Below, one piece after another: positions 1 through 8,302 of a stretch of 64,000 bases of DNA. The notes under the pieces were generated by a model. The model was not told the DNA's origin, made no database searches, and was given only the letters and a program-made list of their open reading frames with translations. Where the stretch lies: NCBI GenBank assembly GCA_035628875.1, contig DASPIZ010000157.1:18058-82057 (forward strand), in the 5' to 3' direction. The position numbers and the translations under genes were made by a program. Position 1 is the stretch's first letter. Each line of letters begins with the position of its first letter. Source of the DNA: Ohtaekwangia sp035628875 (GTDB lineage Bacteria > Bacteroidota > Bacteroidia > Cytophagales > Cyclobacteriaceae).

Positions 1-739
1 TTACTTTAGAATCGATGATTACATGCTTATTTTCAGGTAAACGAATGATTACATCGGGTCGGAGTCGCCCCTCAATTGTCGTGAAAGATTCCTGCACCGT
101 ATATTCCCGATCTTTTTGTAGTCCTGATTTTTCAAGGATACTTTCGAGGATAAACTCACCCCAGGCACCTTGTGTTTTTGTATCACCGCGCAGTGCGCGT
201 GTGAGATTTTCCGCCTCACGCGTCATTTGGATATTTAATTTCTGAAGATTTTCCAGTTGTTCGCGCAGGGCAGAATTTCGTGAGATGTTATCCTTGTGTG
301 TTTCTTCGACCCGTTTCTCAAACTCGTTTATTTTTTCACCGAGTGGTTTTAGCAGGTCGAAAATATTGCTTTTGTTTTGATCTGTAAACTTCCGGCTCTT
401 TTCTTCGAATATCTCGTTCGCTAGATTTTTAAATTGATGGGTAAATTTTTCAGTGAGCGCTTCTACTTCTTTTTTTTGTGTTTCCAGTTTTTCCTGAATG
501 TTTCTGTAGTCAGCCTCTGTAGCCGCAAGACTGTTTGTAAGTTCCAGCACTTTATTGCGTTCGGAAGCAAGTTCTTTTTTTACCTCCGTAAGTTGAAGGA
601 ACTGTGTTTTGTTTTTTTCCTGTTCGATGAGTACGGAAGATGTTGTGGCCTGGGCCTCTGCAGTAAATTTAAACTTTGCAATAAACCATCCCGCCAAACT
701 TCCTGTCACAAGCCCGGTTAGTATCAAAAGAATTTCCAT
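1..739 (-). CDS. rmuC: DNA recombination protein RmuC, partial (C-terminus beyond window)
   Basis: The minus strand reads open from an ATG at 739 to the window edge, about 246 codons. The product starts with a single N-terminal membrane segment (about residues 2-18), followed by a long coiled coil rich in Lys, Glu and Gln. It then enters the conserved RmuC core: TQGAWGEFILESILEKSGL, a YTVQES segment, LRPDVIIRLP and VIIDSKV. These are hallmarks of the RmuC nuclease-like family, thought to limit inversions and rearrangements at short repeats. The catalytic C-terminal half is missing only because the window ends. It is transcribed divergently from rocD. Confidence 0.9.
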   Translation of the reverse strand, partial: MEILLILTGLVTGSLAGWFIAKFKFTAEAQATTSSVLIEQEKNKTQFLQLTEVKKELASERNKVLELTNSLAATEADYRNIQEKLETQKKEVEALTEKFTHQFKNLANEIFEEKSRKFTDQNKSNIFDLLKPLGEKINEFEKRVEETHKDNISRNSALREQLENLQKLNIQMTREAENLTRALRGDTKTQGAWGEFILESILEKSGLQKDREYTVQESFTTIEGRLRPDVIIRLPENKHVIIDSKV

Positions 740-743
740 CCCG

Positions 744-772
744 CAAAGATAGAAGAAGGTAGTTAACCAAAA
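744..772 (-). promoter_or_regulatory. Putative promoter of rmuC, nearly leaderless
   Basis: On the minus strand TATCTTTG (744-751) matches the Bacteroidota -7 consensus TAnnTTTG. A TTTTG (768-772) lies 16 bases upstream in the -33 position. Only four bases (CGGG) separate the -7 element from the ATG at 739, so transcription would begin at or inside the start codon, or translation begins further down. The match is by eye. Confidence 0.45.
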
Positions 773-797
773 TAGCACATTTTCAGCACTTATTTGA

Positions 798-805
798 TAG
801 ATTTG
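798..805 (+). promoter_or_regulatory. Putative -7 promoter element of rocD
   Basis: TAGATTTG matches TAnnTTTG exactly. A start point about six bases downstream would fall after the GTG at 808 and before the ATG at 832, which favours the ATG as the real rocD start. No clear -33 TTTG is visible. Confidence 0.4.
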
Positions 806-831
806 TAGTGGATACAAAAAGGCGACACGCT

Positions 832-2073
832 ATGGTGGAAGCGATTAATACAAGTCAGCAGGCAATTGCACTCGAAGATGAATACGGTGCCCATAATTAT
901 CATCCTCTTCCGGTTGTTTTAAACAAAGGAGAGGGGGTTTTCCTGTGGGATGTGGAAGGGAAACGTTACTATGATTTTTTATCCGCATATAGTGCCGTTA
1001 ATCAGGGCCATTGTCATCCGCGCATTATTAAGGCACTTATTGATCAGGCCCGGGAATTGACCTTAACGTCCCGTGCTTTTTATAATGATAAACTCGGCGT
1101 TGCGGAGAAATTCATTTGTGAAACATTTGGATACAACAAGTCACTGTTTATGAACAGTGGCGCTGAAGCGAATGAAACCGCGATCAAGCTGGCGCGTAAG
1201 TGGGGTTATCTCACAAAGGGAGTTCCCGATAACGAAGCAGTCATAGTAGTTGCAAAACAAAATTTTCACGGCCGCACCACGACTATAATTTCGGCGTCGA
1301 CAGATTCGCTGGCACGGAAAGGATTCGGACCGTTTATGCCAGGATTTGAAATTGTGGAATACAACAATGCGGAAGTAATCGAGAAGGCGTTGGTAAATCA
1401 AAATGTATGTGCGCTGTGGATTGAACCCATCCAGGGCGAAGCAGGTGTTTTTGTGCCGGATGCAGGGTATCTGAAAGCAGTAGAAAGAATCTGTCGTGAA
1501 AAGAATGTTTTACTCATGATGGATGAGATCCAAACCGGCATAGGGCGTACAGGAAAGATGTTAGCCTCGGATCACGAGAACGTAAGGCCGGATGTGCTCA
1601 TCCTCGGTAAGGCGTTATCCGGTGGTGTATTGCCGATCTCGTGTGTGCTCGCCGATGATGACATTATGCTTCTGCTTAAACCCGGAGAGCATGGATCTAC
1701 ATTTGGCGGAAATCCATTGGCTGCTATGGTGTGCATTGAGGCATTGAAAGTTGTACGCGATGAAAATCTTGCTACTCATGCTGAACGACTGGGAAGTGTA
1801 TTCCGTAACCGGATGCAACATCTCATGGAAAAAACTAAACTCATTAAGCTTGTACGTGGAAAAGGTTTGCTGAATGCAATCGTAATTGACGATACGCCAG
1901 AGAGCGAAACAGCCTGGAATATATGCCTGGCACTCGCGAAGGAAGGATTGCTGGCCAAGCCTACCCACGGTAATATTATTCGCTTAGCCCCTCCGTTGGT
2001 GATCACGGAAGAGCAGCTTCACGAATGTTGTGATATTATAGAGCGTGTTATCCTTGCGTATAGATTAACGTAA
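832..2073 (+). CDS. rocD: Ornithine aminotransferase (ornithine-oxo-acid transaminase)
   Basis: A 413-residue class-III PLP aminotransferase that converts ornithine and 2-oxoglutarate to glutamate semialdehyde and glutamate in arginine/proline metabolism. Visible family features are the N-terminal segment around EYGAHNYHPLPVVL, FMNSGAEANETAIKLARKW for the phosphate-binding region, NFHGRTTT, the MMDEIQTGIGRTG segment holding the PLP-ring aspartate, and LGKALSGGVLP with the Schiff-base lysine at about K260. An in-frame GTG at 808 would add eight residues. I prefer the ATG at 832 because of the promoter motif at 798-805 and because family members are about 400-415 residues. The gene stands alone. 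Confidence 0.93.
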   Translation: MVEAINTSQQAIALEDEYGAHNYHPLPVVLNKGEGVFLWDVEGKRYYDFLSAYSAVNQGHCHPRIIKALIDQARELTLTSRAFYNDKLGVAEKFICETFGYNKSLFMNSGAEANETAIKLARKWGYLTKGVPDNEAVIVVAKQNFHGRTTTIISASTDSLARKGFGPFMPGFEIVEYNNAEVIEKALVNQNVCALWIEPIQGEAGVFVPDAGYLKAVERICREKNVLLMMDEIQTGIGRTGKMLASDHENVRPDVLILGKALSGGVLPISCVLADDDIMLLLKPGEHGSTFGGNPLAAMVCIEALKVVRDENLATHAERLGSVFRNRMQHLMEKTKLIKLVRGKGLLNAIVIDDTPESETAWNICLALAKEGLLAKPTHGNIIRLAPPLVITEEQLHECCDIIERVILAYRLT

Positions 2074-2116
2074 GTTCTGCCTATTAACCGAGAATTTTTG
2101 TTCTACGCAGATATCG

Positions 2117-4471
2117 CTATTCACTGCGTAATGCATCCACAGGGTTGGCCATTGCTGCACGTGCAACCTGGAAGACCACGGTGAACAAGGTGATGGTCAT
2201 AGACAGTGCTACCGTTGTGGCGAATACCTCCCATCCCAATTCAGTATGGTATGCGTATCCGTTCAAGAATTGCTGCATGACGTAATACGAGATCGGACAT
2301 CCGATAAGGGCAGCAATCAAACTCAACTTTAAAAAGTCGCGTGAGATCATACGTACAATTCCTGGTGCAGACGCACCTAAAGTTTTACGTATGCTGATTT
2401 CCTTCCTTTTTCGTTCTGCAGTATAAGCTGCCAGGCCAATTAATCCAAGACCTGAAATGATCACGGTCATGATTGTGAATACGAAGGCTAATGATCCGGT
2501 CACTTTTTCAGTTTGGTAAAGTCTTGCGAAGTCGTCTTCAATAAATGTATAGGTAAAGGGAAAGCCAGTGTTATGCTTTTGGTATGTTTTTGAAAGATGT
2601 GCTAGCGCTTCTTGTGTTTGTGTTCCATCAAACCGAATAAATATCATTCCCGTATTTTCCGGATTGCATAAAAAAACAATCGGGTCCATCGCTTCGTGCA
2701 AAGATCGGCTGTGGAAATCTTCTACAACGCCAACGATCTTGCCTTTTTTCCCCCACTGCGAAAGTTCAACACCGATGGGATCAGTCAATCCCATCGCATC
2801 AACAGCATGCTGCGTAACGATAAAGGAACTGGTGTCAGCATGTTGTTGCGAAAAAAATCTTCCTTCCTTAAGCTGAAGTCCCATCGTTTCCATGTAATCA
2901 TAGTCAGCAATGATTGTTCGGAAAAACTGTTGGCTATCATCTGGTTTGCCCGGCCATACCACGGAGTTATTTTGGTTAAGTACTTCTACGAGCGATTGAT
3001 TGGCGCGCGACACATACTTAATGGAAGGTGATTGTAGTGCCTCTTGTTTGAACCCCTCAAATGATTTTGACACATCTCCGCTGATGTTAAGCACAAGTAC
3101 CGACTCCCTGTTATAGCCAATGTTTTTATTTTGGATGTAGTTGATCTGGTTGTAGATTACAATTGAACAGGTAATTAGTATAACGGTTAAGCTGAACTGA
3201 AAAATTATTAAGATCTGTCTTAATGAAATTCCGCCTAAGTTCGTAGTGGATGAACCCTTCAATACTTTTGTCGGATTAAATGAAGAGAGGAAAAATGCAG
3301 GGTAACTTCCTGCGAGCAGACCTGTAAATAGAATAATAGAAAGTAAGGTCAATAACAATGTAGGATCTGTAAGATCAATTACAATCGTTTTACTAACTAA
3401 CGAATTAAATAAAGGCAGCATCATGTAGGTGATTACAATTGCGAAGATCATTGCCATGGCGCTTATTAAAATCGATTCTGATATAAACTGGAAGATAAGC
3501 GAACTACGATTTGCGCCCACTACTTTGCGCACACCTACTTCTTTAGATCGGATCGCAGAACGTGCGGTAGCCATATTCATAAAATTGATGCAGGCAATAA
3601 TCATGATGAAGATGGCTACGATCGAAAAAATTTTTACATATTCGATTCTTCCTCCTGTAGGAACCCCGTTTTCAAATGTGGTATGTAAATACCGGTCTGT
3701 AAAAGGTTGAATGTAAAAAGAGTTGTTGCTTTTTTCTTCCCCCGTTAAATTTTTCACCACCTCGTTAACTTTTTGCGTCGCAATTGCTGCAGAGGAAGTC
3801 GTTAACTTCAGGTAAAGCGGATGATCGAAATTGTCCCAGTTATAACCATCGCCACGTTGTTTTTTATAGATGGCATATGGTAAGATAAAATCGAATTGAA
3901 GGGAGGATTCGTTGGATGGGTTTTCAAATACCGAGGTAATGGTAAAGTCGCCGGCCTTGTCAACTTTAACCGTCTTGCCAATGGGGTTTTCATCGTGAAA
4001 TAACTTGTCGGCCAGGCGTTCAGATATTGAAACAGAGGAAACATCTTCAGGATTTTTGGCGGGTGTTCCCTGCAGTATTTTAAAGCTGAATATATTGAAG
4101 AAGTCCGGGTCGGCGAAGAAGCCATTTTCGAGAAAATTTTTTTCATTGTATTGAAAAAGCTTGCCGTTAGTCTCCACTGTTCTGGCAATAAATTCTGCTT
4201 CCGGCATATTATCACGTAACGCATCTGCGAGCGGTCCTGGCGTTATCGGCCATGTTAAAGTTTCTCCATTATTTAGTTTAAGGTTCGCGACAGTATGAAA
4301 AATATGAGATGCATTTGTATGGAACTTATCCTTTTTAACTTCATCTCTTACCCATAGGTAAATAAAGAGCGCACATACCAATCCCGAAGTCAGCCCTATT
4401 ACGTTGATGAAAGAATAGAGCCGATGACGTAAAAAATTCCGCGTGGCAATAATGAGGAAGTTTCTAAGCAT
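2117..4471 (-). CDS. ABC transporter permease, MacB/FtsX type with two FtsX domains
   Basis: 784 residues. There is an N-terminal membrane helix (about 18-42), a MacB_PCD-like periplasmic domain (about 45-260) and three FtsX helices (about 285-400, with the conserved RSKEVGVRKVVGA loop). A second helix follows near 425-450, then a second periplasmic domain and a final FtsX triplet (about 670-780, with RKRKEISIRKTLGA). This duplicated architecture is typical of Bacteroidota permeases of the MacB/antimicrobial-peptide class. They couple a cytoplasmic ATPase to mechanical work in the periplasm rather than to classic substrate translocation. No ATPase gene is adjacent, so it is an orphan half of the system. 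Substrate unknown. Confidence 0.88.
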   Translation of the reverse strand: MLRNFLIIATRNFLRHRLYSFINVIGLTSGLVCALFIYLWVRDEVKKDKFHTNASHIFHTVANLKLNNGETLTWPITPGPLADALRDNMPEAEFIARTVETNGKLFQYNEKNFLENGFFADPDFFNIFSFKILQGTPAKNPEDVSSVSISERLADKLFHDENPIGKTVKVDKAGDFTITSVFENPSNESSLQFDFILPYAIYKKQRGDGYNWDNFDHPLYLKLTTSSAAIATQKVNEVVKNLTGEEKSNNSFYIQPFTDRYLHTTFENGVPTGGRIEYVKIFSIVAIFIMIIACINFMNMATARSAIRSKEVGVRKVVGANRSSLIFQFISESILISAMAMIFAIVITYMMLPLFNSLVSKTIVIDLTDPTLLLTLLSIILFTGLLAGSYPAFFLSSFNPTKVLKGSSTTNLGGISLRQILIIFQFSLTVILITCSIVIYNQINYIQNKNIGYNRESVLVLNISGDVSKSFEGFKQEALQSPSIKYVSRANQSLVEVLNQNNSVVWPGKPDDSQQFFRTIIADYDYMETMGLQLKEGRFFSQQHADTSSFIVTQHAVDAMGLTDPIGVELSQWGKKGKIVGVVEDFHSRSLHEAMDPIVFLCNPENTGMIFIRFDGTQTQEALAHLSKTYQKHNTGFPFTYTFIEDDFARLYQTEKVTGSLAFVFTIMTVIISGLGLIGLAAYTAERKRKEISIRKTLGASAPGIVRMISRDFLKLSLIAALIGCPISYYVMQQFLNGYAYHTELGWEVFATTVALSMTITLFTVVFQVARAAMANPVDALRSE

Positions 4472-4557
4472 GGTTGTTTGAGTTTTGTAAATATAGAGAC
4501 CGGTTGTTAAATAAAAAGTTGCTCGTGAACAAGAAAACCTAACAGAAGTTTCGTTAC

Positions 4558-5199
4558 TTATAAGATATTATATATTATTAACTCACGTTGAAGTTGGTCA
4601 GGTGACTGAAAATGGATGGTATGTAGTCCAAGTGCATTTGCGCCGTCTATATTTTTGATGTTATCATCAATAAATAACGTCTTTGATGGTTCTATCTGAT
4701 AGCGATCAAACAAGATCTGGTAAAACTCCGGAAATGGTTTTCTGCATTTTTCATGACCGGAAACTACGATGCCTTTAAACCAATGCAGGAAACTGAAATT
4801 ATCCAATGCCCAGGGAAACGTCTCTGATGACCAATTTGTCAGTGCATACAAGGGGTATTTATCTCGTTCTTTCAGTTGTTTCAGAATTTCAACTGTACCC
4901 TGAATAGGTCCTTGAATGGTTTCCTGCCAACGCCCATACCATGCGCTAATGGGAACTTCCAGATCCGGATGTTTCGCGATAAGCGATTTGGTTGCTTCTT
5001 CGAAAGATCTTCCGGCGTCCTGTTCATCGTTCCATTCGGATGTACAAATGTTTTCAAGAAACCAGGTTACTTCATCTTCGGATGAAAATATTTTCCGGTA
5101 GAGGTACCGTGGATTCCAGTCAATGAGAACACCGCCAAGGTCGAACACGATGGATGTGATTACTGGCGACACGCTGGTATATTTTGTTGTATCGTTCAA
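4558..5199 (-). CDS. HAD-superfamily hydrolase (YihX-like sugar-phosphate phosphatase family)
   Basis: 213 residues. Motif I is FDLGGVLIDWNPRYLYR: the nucleophile Asp is followed by G-G instead of a second acid, as in the YihX/HAD-IA branch. LTNWSSETFP is motif II, K at FKGIVVSGHEKCRKP is motif III, and FIDDNIKNIDGA supplies the motif IV acids. Such enzymes dephosphorylate small phosphosugars or nucleotides; the substrate cannot be read here. The assigned start is TTG at 5199, 20 bp after the glycosyltransferase stop. An in-frame GTG nine codons later is an alternative. Probably the last gene of the DUF4254-GT9-HAD run. Confidence 0.85.
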   Translation of the reverse strand: MNDTTKYTSVSPVITSIVFDLGGVLIDWNPRYLYRKIFSSEDEVTWFLENICTSEWNDEQDAGRSFEEATKSLIAKHPDLEVPISAWYGRWQETIQGPIQGTVEILKQLKERDKYPLYALTNWSSETFPWALDNFSFLHWFKGIVVSGHEKCRKPFPEFYQILFDRYQIEPSKTLFIDDNIKNIDGANALGLHTIHFQSPDQLQRELIIYNIL

Positions 5200-5219
5200 G
5201 TTTAAAATGTTTAATCAGA

Positions 5220-6299
5220 TTAACGCAAAGCCTGGTTAACCCTTTCGTAAATAATTTCCGGCGTAATGCGATTAAGGCAAGCGAAATCACCGCGGTAACA
5301 TCGCTCCCTGCCATAAACAGAACAAGGCCTGCATGGAAGTTCATCGCGGCTTATCTGAACGATGCTTTCAGCTGATTTTCCAAAGGGACCAAAACCCACG
5401 TCGGGATGTGTTCCACCCCATATCGAAATCAGGGGTACGTTCATCATGGTTGCAAGGTGCATGTTGGATGAATCAGTGCAGATCATAAGATCAAGTTTCG
5501 CCATCAAGGCAAATTCTTGCTTTATCTTTAATTGCCCGGCAACAATATGGCAATGTGATGGAAACTCGTTTTTTAAGCCTTCAAAAAAAAGAATCTCTTT
5601 ATCGCCACCACCAAAAAGAAAAAATTTTACACTTGTTGTTTTTACTATTCTCCCAATCAATTCCTTGTAATTTTCTACCGGCCAGACCTTCGAGGTATGC
5701 ATTGCAAAAGGTGCAATGCCTATCCACTTTTCTGCTTTGGTCAGTCCGTTTTTACTAAGCCATGATGCTAAATCGGTATGGACGGTATCATTCACGCGGA
5801 TATAGGGTGGTGAAACAATCTGGAACGGAAATCCAGCCTTTTCAAACGCCATCCTGTATCTTTCTACCGTGTGCGGCAGTGGTGTTACATCTTTGTTTTC
5901 TTTTTGCGTGAATCGTTTCTTTTCCTTTCGACCTTTTTCAAACACGACTACTTTTACGCCAAATAATTTGAAGAGCGTACGCATGGCAATGGTACGAATA
6001 TGATCATGCATATCCATCACTACTTCGTAGTCGCCTTTTCGCAAAAGTTTTCTGAATAGCTCACGCATGCCAAAGATGCCGTTGTAGGTGTAATCCACAT
6101 CAGCAGGAAAAGGAACAACACGTTCGATACCCGTAAAAAAAGAAGCGAATTTCGGCCGCGTTACGATCGTCACTTCAATATCGACATGAGCCTCTACCAA
6201 CGACCTGATTACGGGTACGAGGAGAACAACATCACCCATAGCAGAAAAACGGAGTACAAGAATTTTTCGAAGCGACACGGAAATTAGTTTACCATACAA
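5220..6299 (-). CDS. Glycosyltransferase family 9 (ADP-heptose:LPS heptosyltransferase-like)
   Basis: 359 residues in GT-B style. The N-terminal ILVLRFSAMGDVVLLVPV is the typical heptosyltransferase opening. The C-terminal domain carries LMICTDSSNMHLATMMNVP and SIWGGTHPDVGFGPF, the nucleotide-sugar binding region. The four Cys near the C-terminus (PCRPCSVYGRERC and ACLNRI) match the cysteine-containing tail of this family in Bacteroidota. It should add a sugar, probably a heptose, to the LPS core at the inner membrane. The outermost start is TTG at 6299; a GTG at 6278 giving MSLRKILVLRF is equally plausible. It lies 14 bp after the DUF4254 gene, a common pairing. Confidence 0.88.
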   Translation of the reverse strand: MYGKLISVSLRKILVLRFSAMGDVVLLVPVIRSLVEAHVDIEVTIVTRPKFASFFTGIERVVPFPADVDYTYNGIFGMRELFRKLLRKGDYEVVMDMHDHIRTIAMRTLFKLFGVKVVVFEKGRKEKKRFTQKENKDVTPLPHTVERYRMAFEKAGFPFQIVSPPYIRVNDTVHTDLASWLSKNGLTKAEKWIGIAPFAMHTSKVWPVENYKELIGRIVKTTSVKFFLFGGGDKEILFFEGLKNEFPSHCHIVAGQLKIKQEFALMAKLDLMICTDSSNMHLATMMNVPLISIWGGTHPDVGFGPFGKSAESIVQISRDELPCRPCSVYGRERCYRGDFACLNRITPEIIYERVNQALR

Positions 6300-6313
6300 A
6301 TAATATATTTGAA

Positions 6314-6925
6314 CTATCCCTTCTTTTGTGCGTAAAGCACGGGGTTTAATGAAGCATCGTTATACATTTTCATTTGTCGGTAAACTTTGAACCTGCGGTT
6401 GCCATTGCTGATGTCTTCCATTAATTCGTCAAAAGCCAATTGCATATCTGTTTTTTGCTCCATCAGAATATTAAGTTTATTCTGACATCTGGCAATGTGT
6501 TCTGCACTTGCATCTGTTCTTCCCGTTTGTTCTTTCATGTGATAGATCTTGAGCATAAGTATACTCATGCGGTCGAGTAGCCATGCCGGTGTTTCGGAAT
6601 TAATACGGGTGTCTGGTTTAGCCGTTACGTTATGAAAGTATGATAAAAAATAATCATCAATTTTTTCTACGAGGTCAGTTCGATCCTGGTTTGATTTATC
6701 AATGCGGCGTTTAATCTTTATTCCTTCAGTTGCATCAATTTCGGGGAGTCTGATAATATCCTCGAGGTGCCATTGCACAGTGTCGATCCAGTTTTTTGCG
6801 TAAAGTAAATATTCAAAGCGCTCTTGTGGATAAGGATTTACAACTGGCGAATCAACATGATCATTTTTATGATAGTCGTCTATACTTTGTTGAAAAACAG
6901 AATAACATTCTTGTGCTGAAAGCAT
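6314..6925 (-). CDS. DUF4254 domain-containing protein
   Basis: 203 residues from the ATG at 6925. An upstream in-frame ATG at 6970 would add 15 residues of AT-rich sequence, and the family normally begins near MLSAQECYSVF. The protein is charged, mostly helical and cytoplasmic, with no signal peptide. Conserved DUF4254 features are the IDDYHKNDHVD segment, a WHLEDIIR helix, the stretch around IDKSNQDRTDLVEKID, and NKLNILMEQKTDMQLAFDEL. No function is established. Its repeated association with heptosyltransferase genes, seen here too, suggests a role in LPS-core or surface-glycan assembly; that is inference. Confidence 0.85.
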   Translation of the reverse strand: MLSAQECYSVFQQSIDDYHKNDHVDSPVVNPYPQERFEYLLYAKNWIDTVQWHLEDIIRLPEIDATEGIKIKRRIDKSNQDRTDLVEKIDDYFLSYFHNVTAKPDTRINSETPAWLLDRMSILMLKIYHMKEQTGRTDASAEHIARCQNKLNILMEQKTDMQLAFDELMEDISNGNRRFKVYRQMKMYNDASLNPVLYAQKKG

Positions 6926-7037
6926 ACCTAAATAATTAAATTGCAAGTTAAATTTTAAACCGAAAACCATGAACTTTGTCCTATAAACTTTGATCTTTTA
7001 AGCCATACCTGATTTTAACTTCAACCCTTGAACCCAC

Positions 7038-7631
7038 GTGTCGTCGCATCATTTTGTTAAAGAAGGGCAGGAACCTGCGTTATTCATTCAATATGCTATT
7101 TCGCATAAGCTTATTGAGCCGCTGTTGGAGTGGGCGCCGCTTGTCATAGTTGAAGGATCGGTGATTGAGCAAGTGCTGGTTTGGGGAATAAAAATCGATG
7201 TGGTCTTAACGGATAGAAAGGAGGACGAACTCAGCCCGCTACTGGCTGATCAAATGCCCGTCCGTATTATAAAATTTGAATCTGAGTCAGGGATACACGC
7301 CGTGCTTTCTGATTTTCTTAAATCGGAAGGTCAAAAAAACGTAACCATCGTGAGCGACCATACCACGGTATGGATGGAATTTTTGAGGGATAAAGATGAT
7401 TTGAATTCAATTGTCATTGTTCAGGAAATGATCCGTTGGTTTTTCGTTAAATCCGGATCGTTAGAAAAGTGGCTGCCCGCAGAGACCCAGCTGGAAATCG
7501 CACCTGTTTCAAATACCTATTCGTTGGAAGTAAAAGGTGCTGAGAATCAAGGCGATAAACTGATTGTAAAAGCAGACTCTCTGGTAAACATCAAGTCTCC
7601 TCAGCGTTTTTGGGTGGGTGAGCGTAATTAA
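7038..7631 (+). CDS. Thiamine-pyrophosphokinase-like protein with degenerate active site
   Basis: 197 residues from a GTG. The N-terminal half resembles thiamine pyrophosphokinase: APLVIVEGSVIEQVLVWGIKIDVVLTD aligns in pattern with the usual DGAAN....LGIKPDVIIGDLDS. The C-terminal part (about 150-195) resembles the TPK thiamine-binding beta domain. The metal/ATP motif GD[LF]DS is replaced by LTDRKEDE, so catalysis is doubtful. I recall related proteins starting MSSHH in other Cytophagales annotated as TPK, but this is memory, not a search. No TPP riboswitch is visible upstream. It may be a nucleotide-binding relic with a new role, or an unrelated Rossmann-like protein. Confidence 0.6.
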   Translation: MSSHHFVKEGQEPALFIQYAISHKLIEPLLEWAPLVIVEGSVIEQVLVWGIKIDVVLTDRKEDELSPLLADQMPVRIIKFESESGIHAVLSDFLKSEGQKNVTIVSDHTTVWMEFLRDKDDLNSIVIVQEMIRWFFVKSGSLEKWLPAETQLEIAPVSNTYSLEVKGAENQGDKLIVKADSLVNIKSPQRFWVGERN

Positions 7632-7720
7632 TTTTTTCTACAATAGGGGTAAAAGTTTTGCTGGTTGTCTTAACTCAATAGCCGCAAAACCGTACATTTC
7701 GATGGAAACAAATAAAGTCA

Positions 7721-8299
7721 TTGGAATTACGGGAACATCAGCTCATTGAAACGCTGAAAGCGGGAGATATAACTGCTTTTGAGATGCTATTCCGTACCTA
7801 TTATCAGCCCTTGTGCAACTATGCCTACACGTTCGTTCAGGATCGTGATGAAGCCGAAGAGATTGTGCAGTCTGCTTTTTTGTCCATATGGGAGAAAAGA
7901 GAGATGCTGGAAATTCGCACTGCCGTGAAGCCTTATCTCTATGCCATGGTTCGCAATGCGTGTCTTAACGTTTTGAAGCATCAAAAGGTAAAGCTGCAAC
8001 ACGCCGAACTTGAACTCGCCGTTGCAGAACGCAGTAGCGAATCCGTTGCGCGCACAGTTATGGCGTCCGAACTGGAACATAATATTTTTCGGGCGATGGA
8101 AGCGCTGCCGCAACAATGCCGCATTATTTTCAAGTTAAGCCGGTTTGAAGAATTGAAATATGCAGAAATCGCTGCTGAGTTGAATATTTCAATTAAGACG
8201 GTAGAGAATCAAATGGGAAAAGCATTAAAAATTATGCGTGAACAGCTCAAAGAGTATTTGCCACTGTTATTGATATTAATGAATGGACTATTAAAATAA
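7721..8299 (+). CDS. RNA polymerase ECF sigma-70 factor (Bacteroidota FecI-like)
   Basis: 192 residues. Region 2 spans about 13-80: FEMLFRTYYQPLCNYAYTF and DRDEAEEIVQSAFLSIWE, the core-binding and -10 recognition part. Region 4 spans about 125-180: ALPQQCRIIFKLSRFEELKYAEIAAELNISIKTVENQMGKAL, containing the HTH that reads -35. The start is TTG at 7721; no in-frame ATG is available before region 2. It is followed three bases after its stop by the FecR gene, so the pair is co-transcribed and probably translationally coupled. It likely activates its own operon and genes elsewhere when the surface signal releases FecR. Confidence 0.93.
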   Translation: MELREHQLIETLKAGDITAFEMLFRTYYQPLCNYAYTFVQDRDEAEEIVQSAFLSIWEKREMLEIRTAVKPYLYAMVRNACLNVLKHQKVKLQHAELELAVAERSSESVARTVMASELEHNIFRAMEALPQQCRIIFKLSRFEELKYAEIAAELNISIKTVENQMGKALKIMREQLKEYLPLLLILMNGLLK

Positions 8300-8302
8300 A
8301 AA

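Noticed and set aside
808..831. GTG start for ornithine aminotransferase giving eight more residues
   Set aside because: The likely transcription start inferred from TAGATTTG at 798-805 falls after this GTG; the ATG at 832 fits family length.
7632..7720. TPP riboswitch or other leader near the TPK-like gene or pnuC
   Set aside because: Neither the 88-bp gap after the TPK-like gene nor the 72-bp gap before pnuC shows the conserved THI-box segments or room for a full aptamer.
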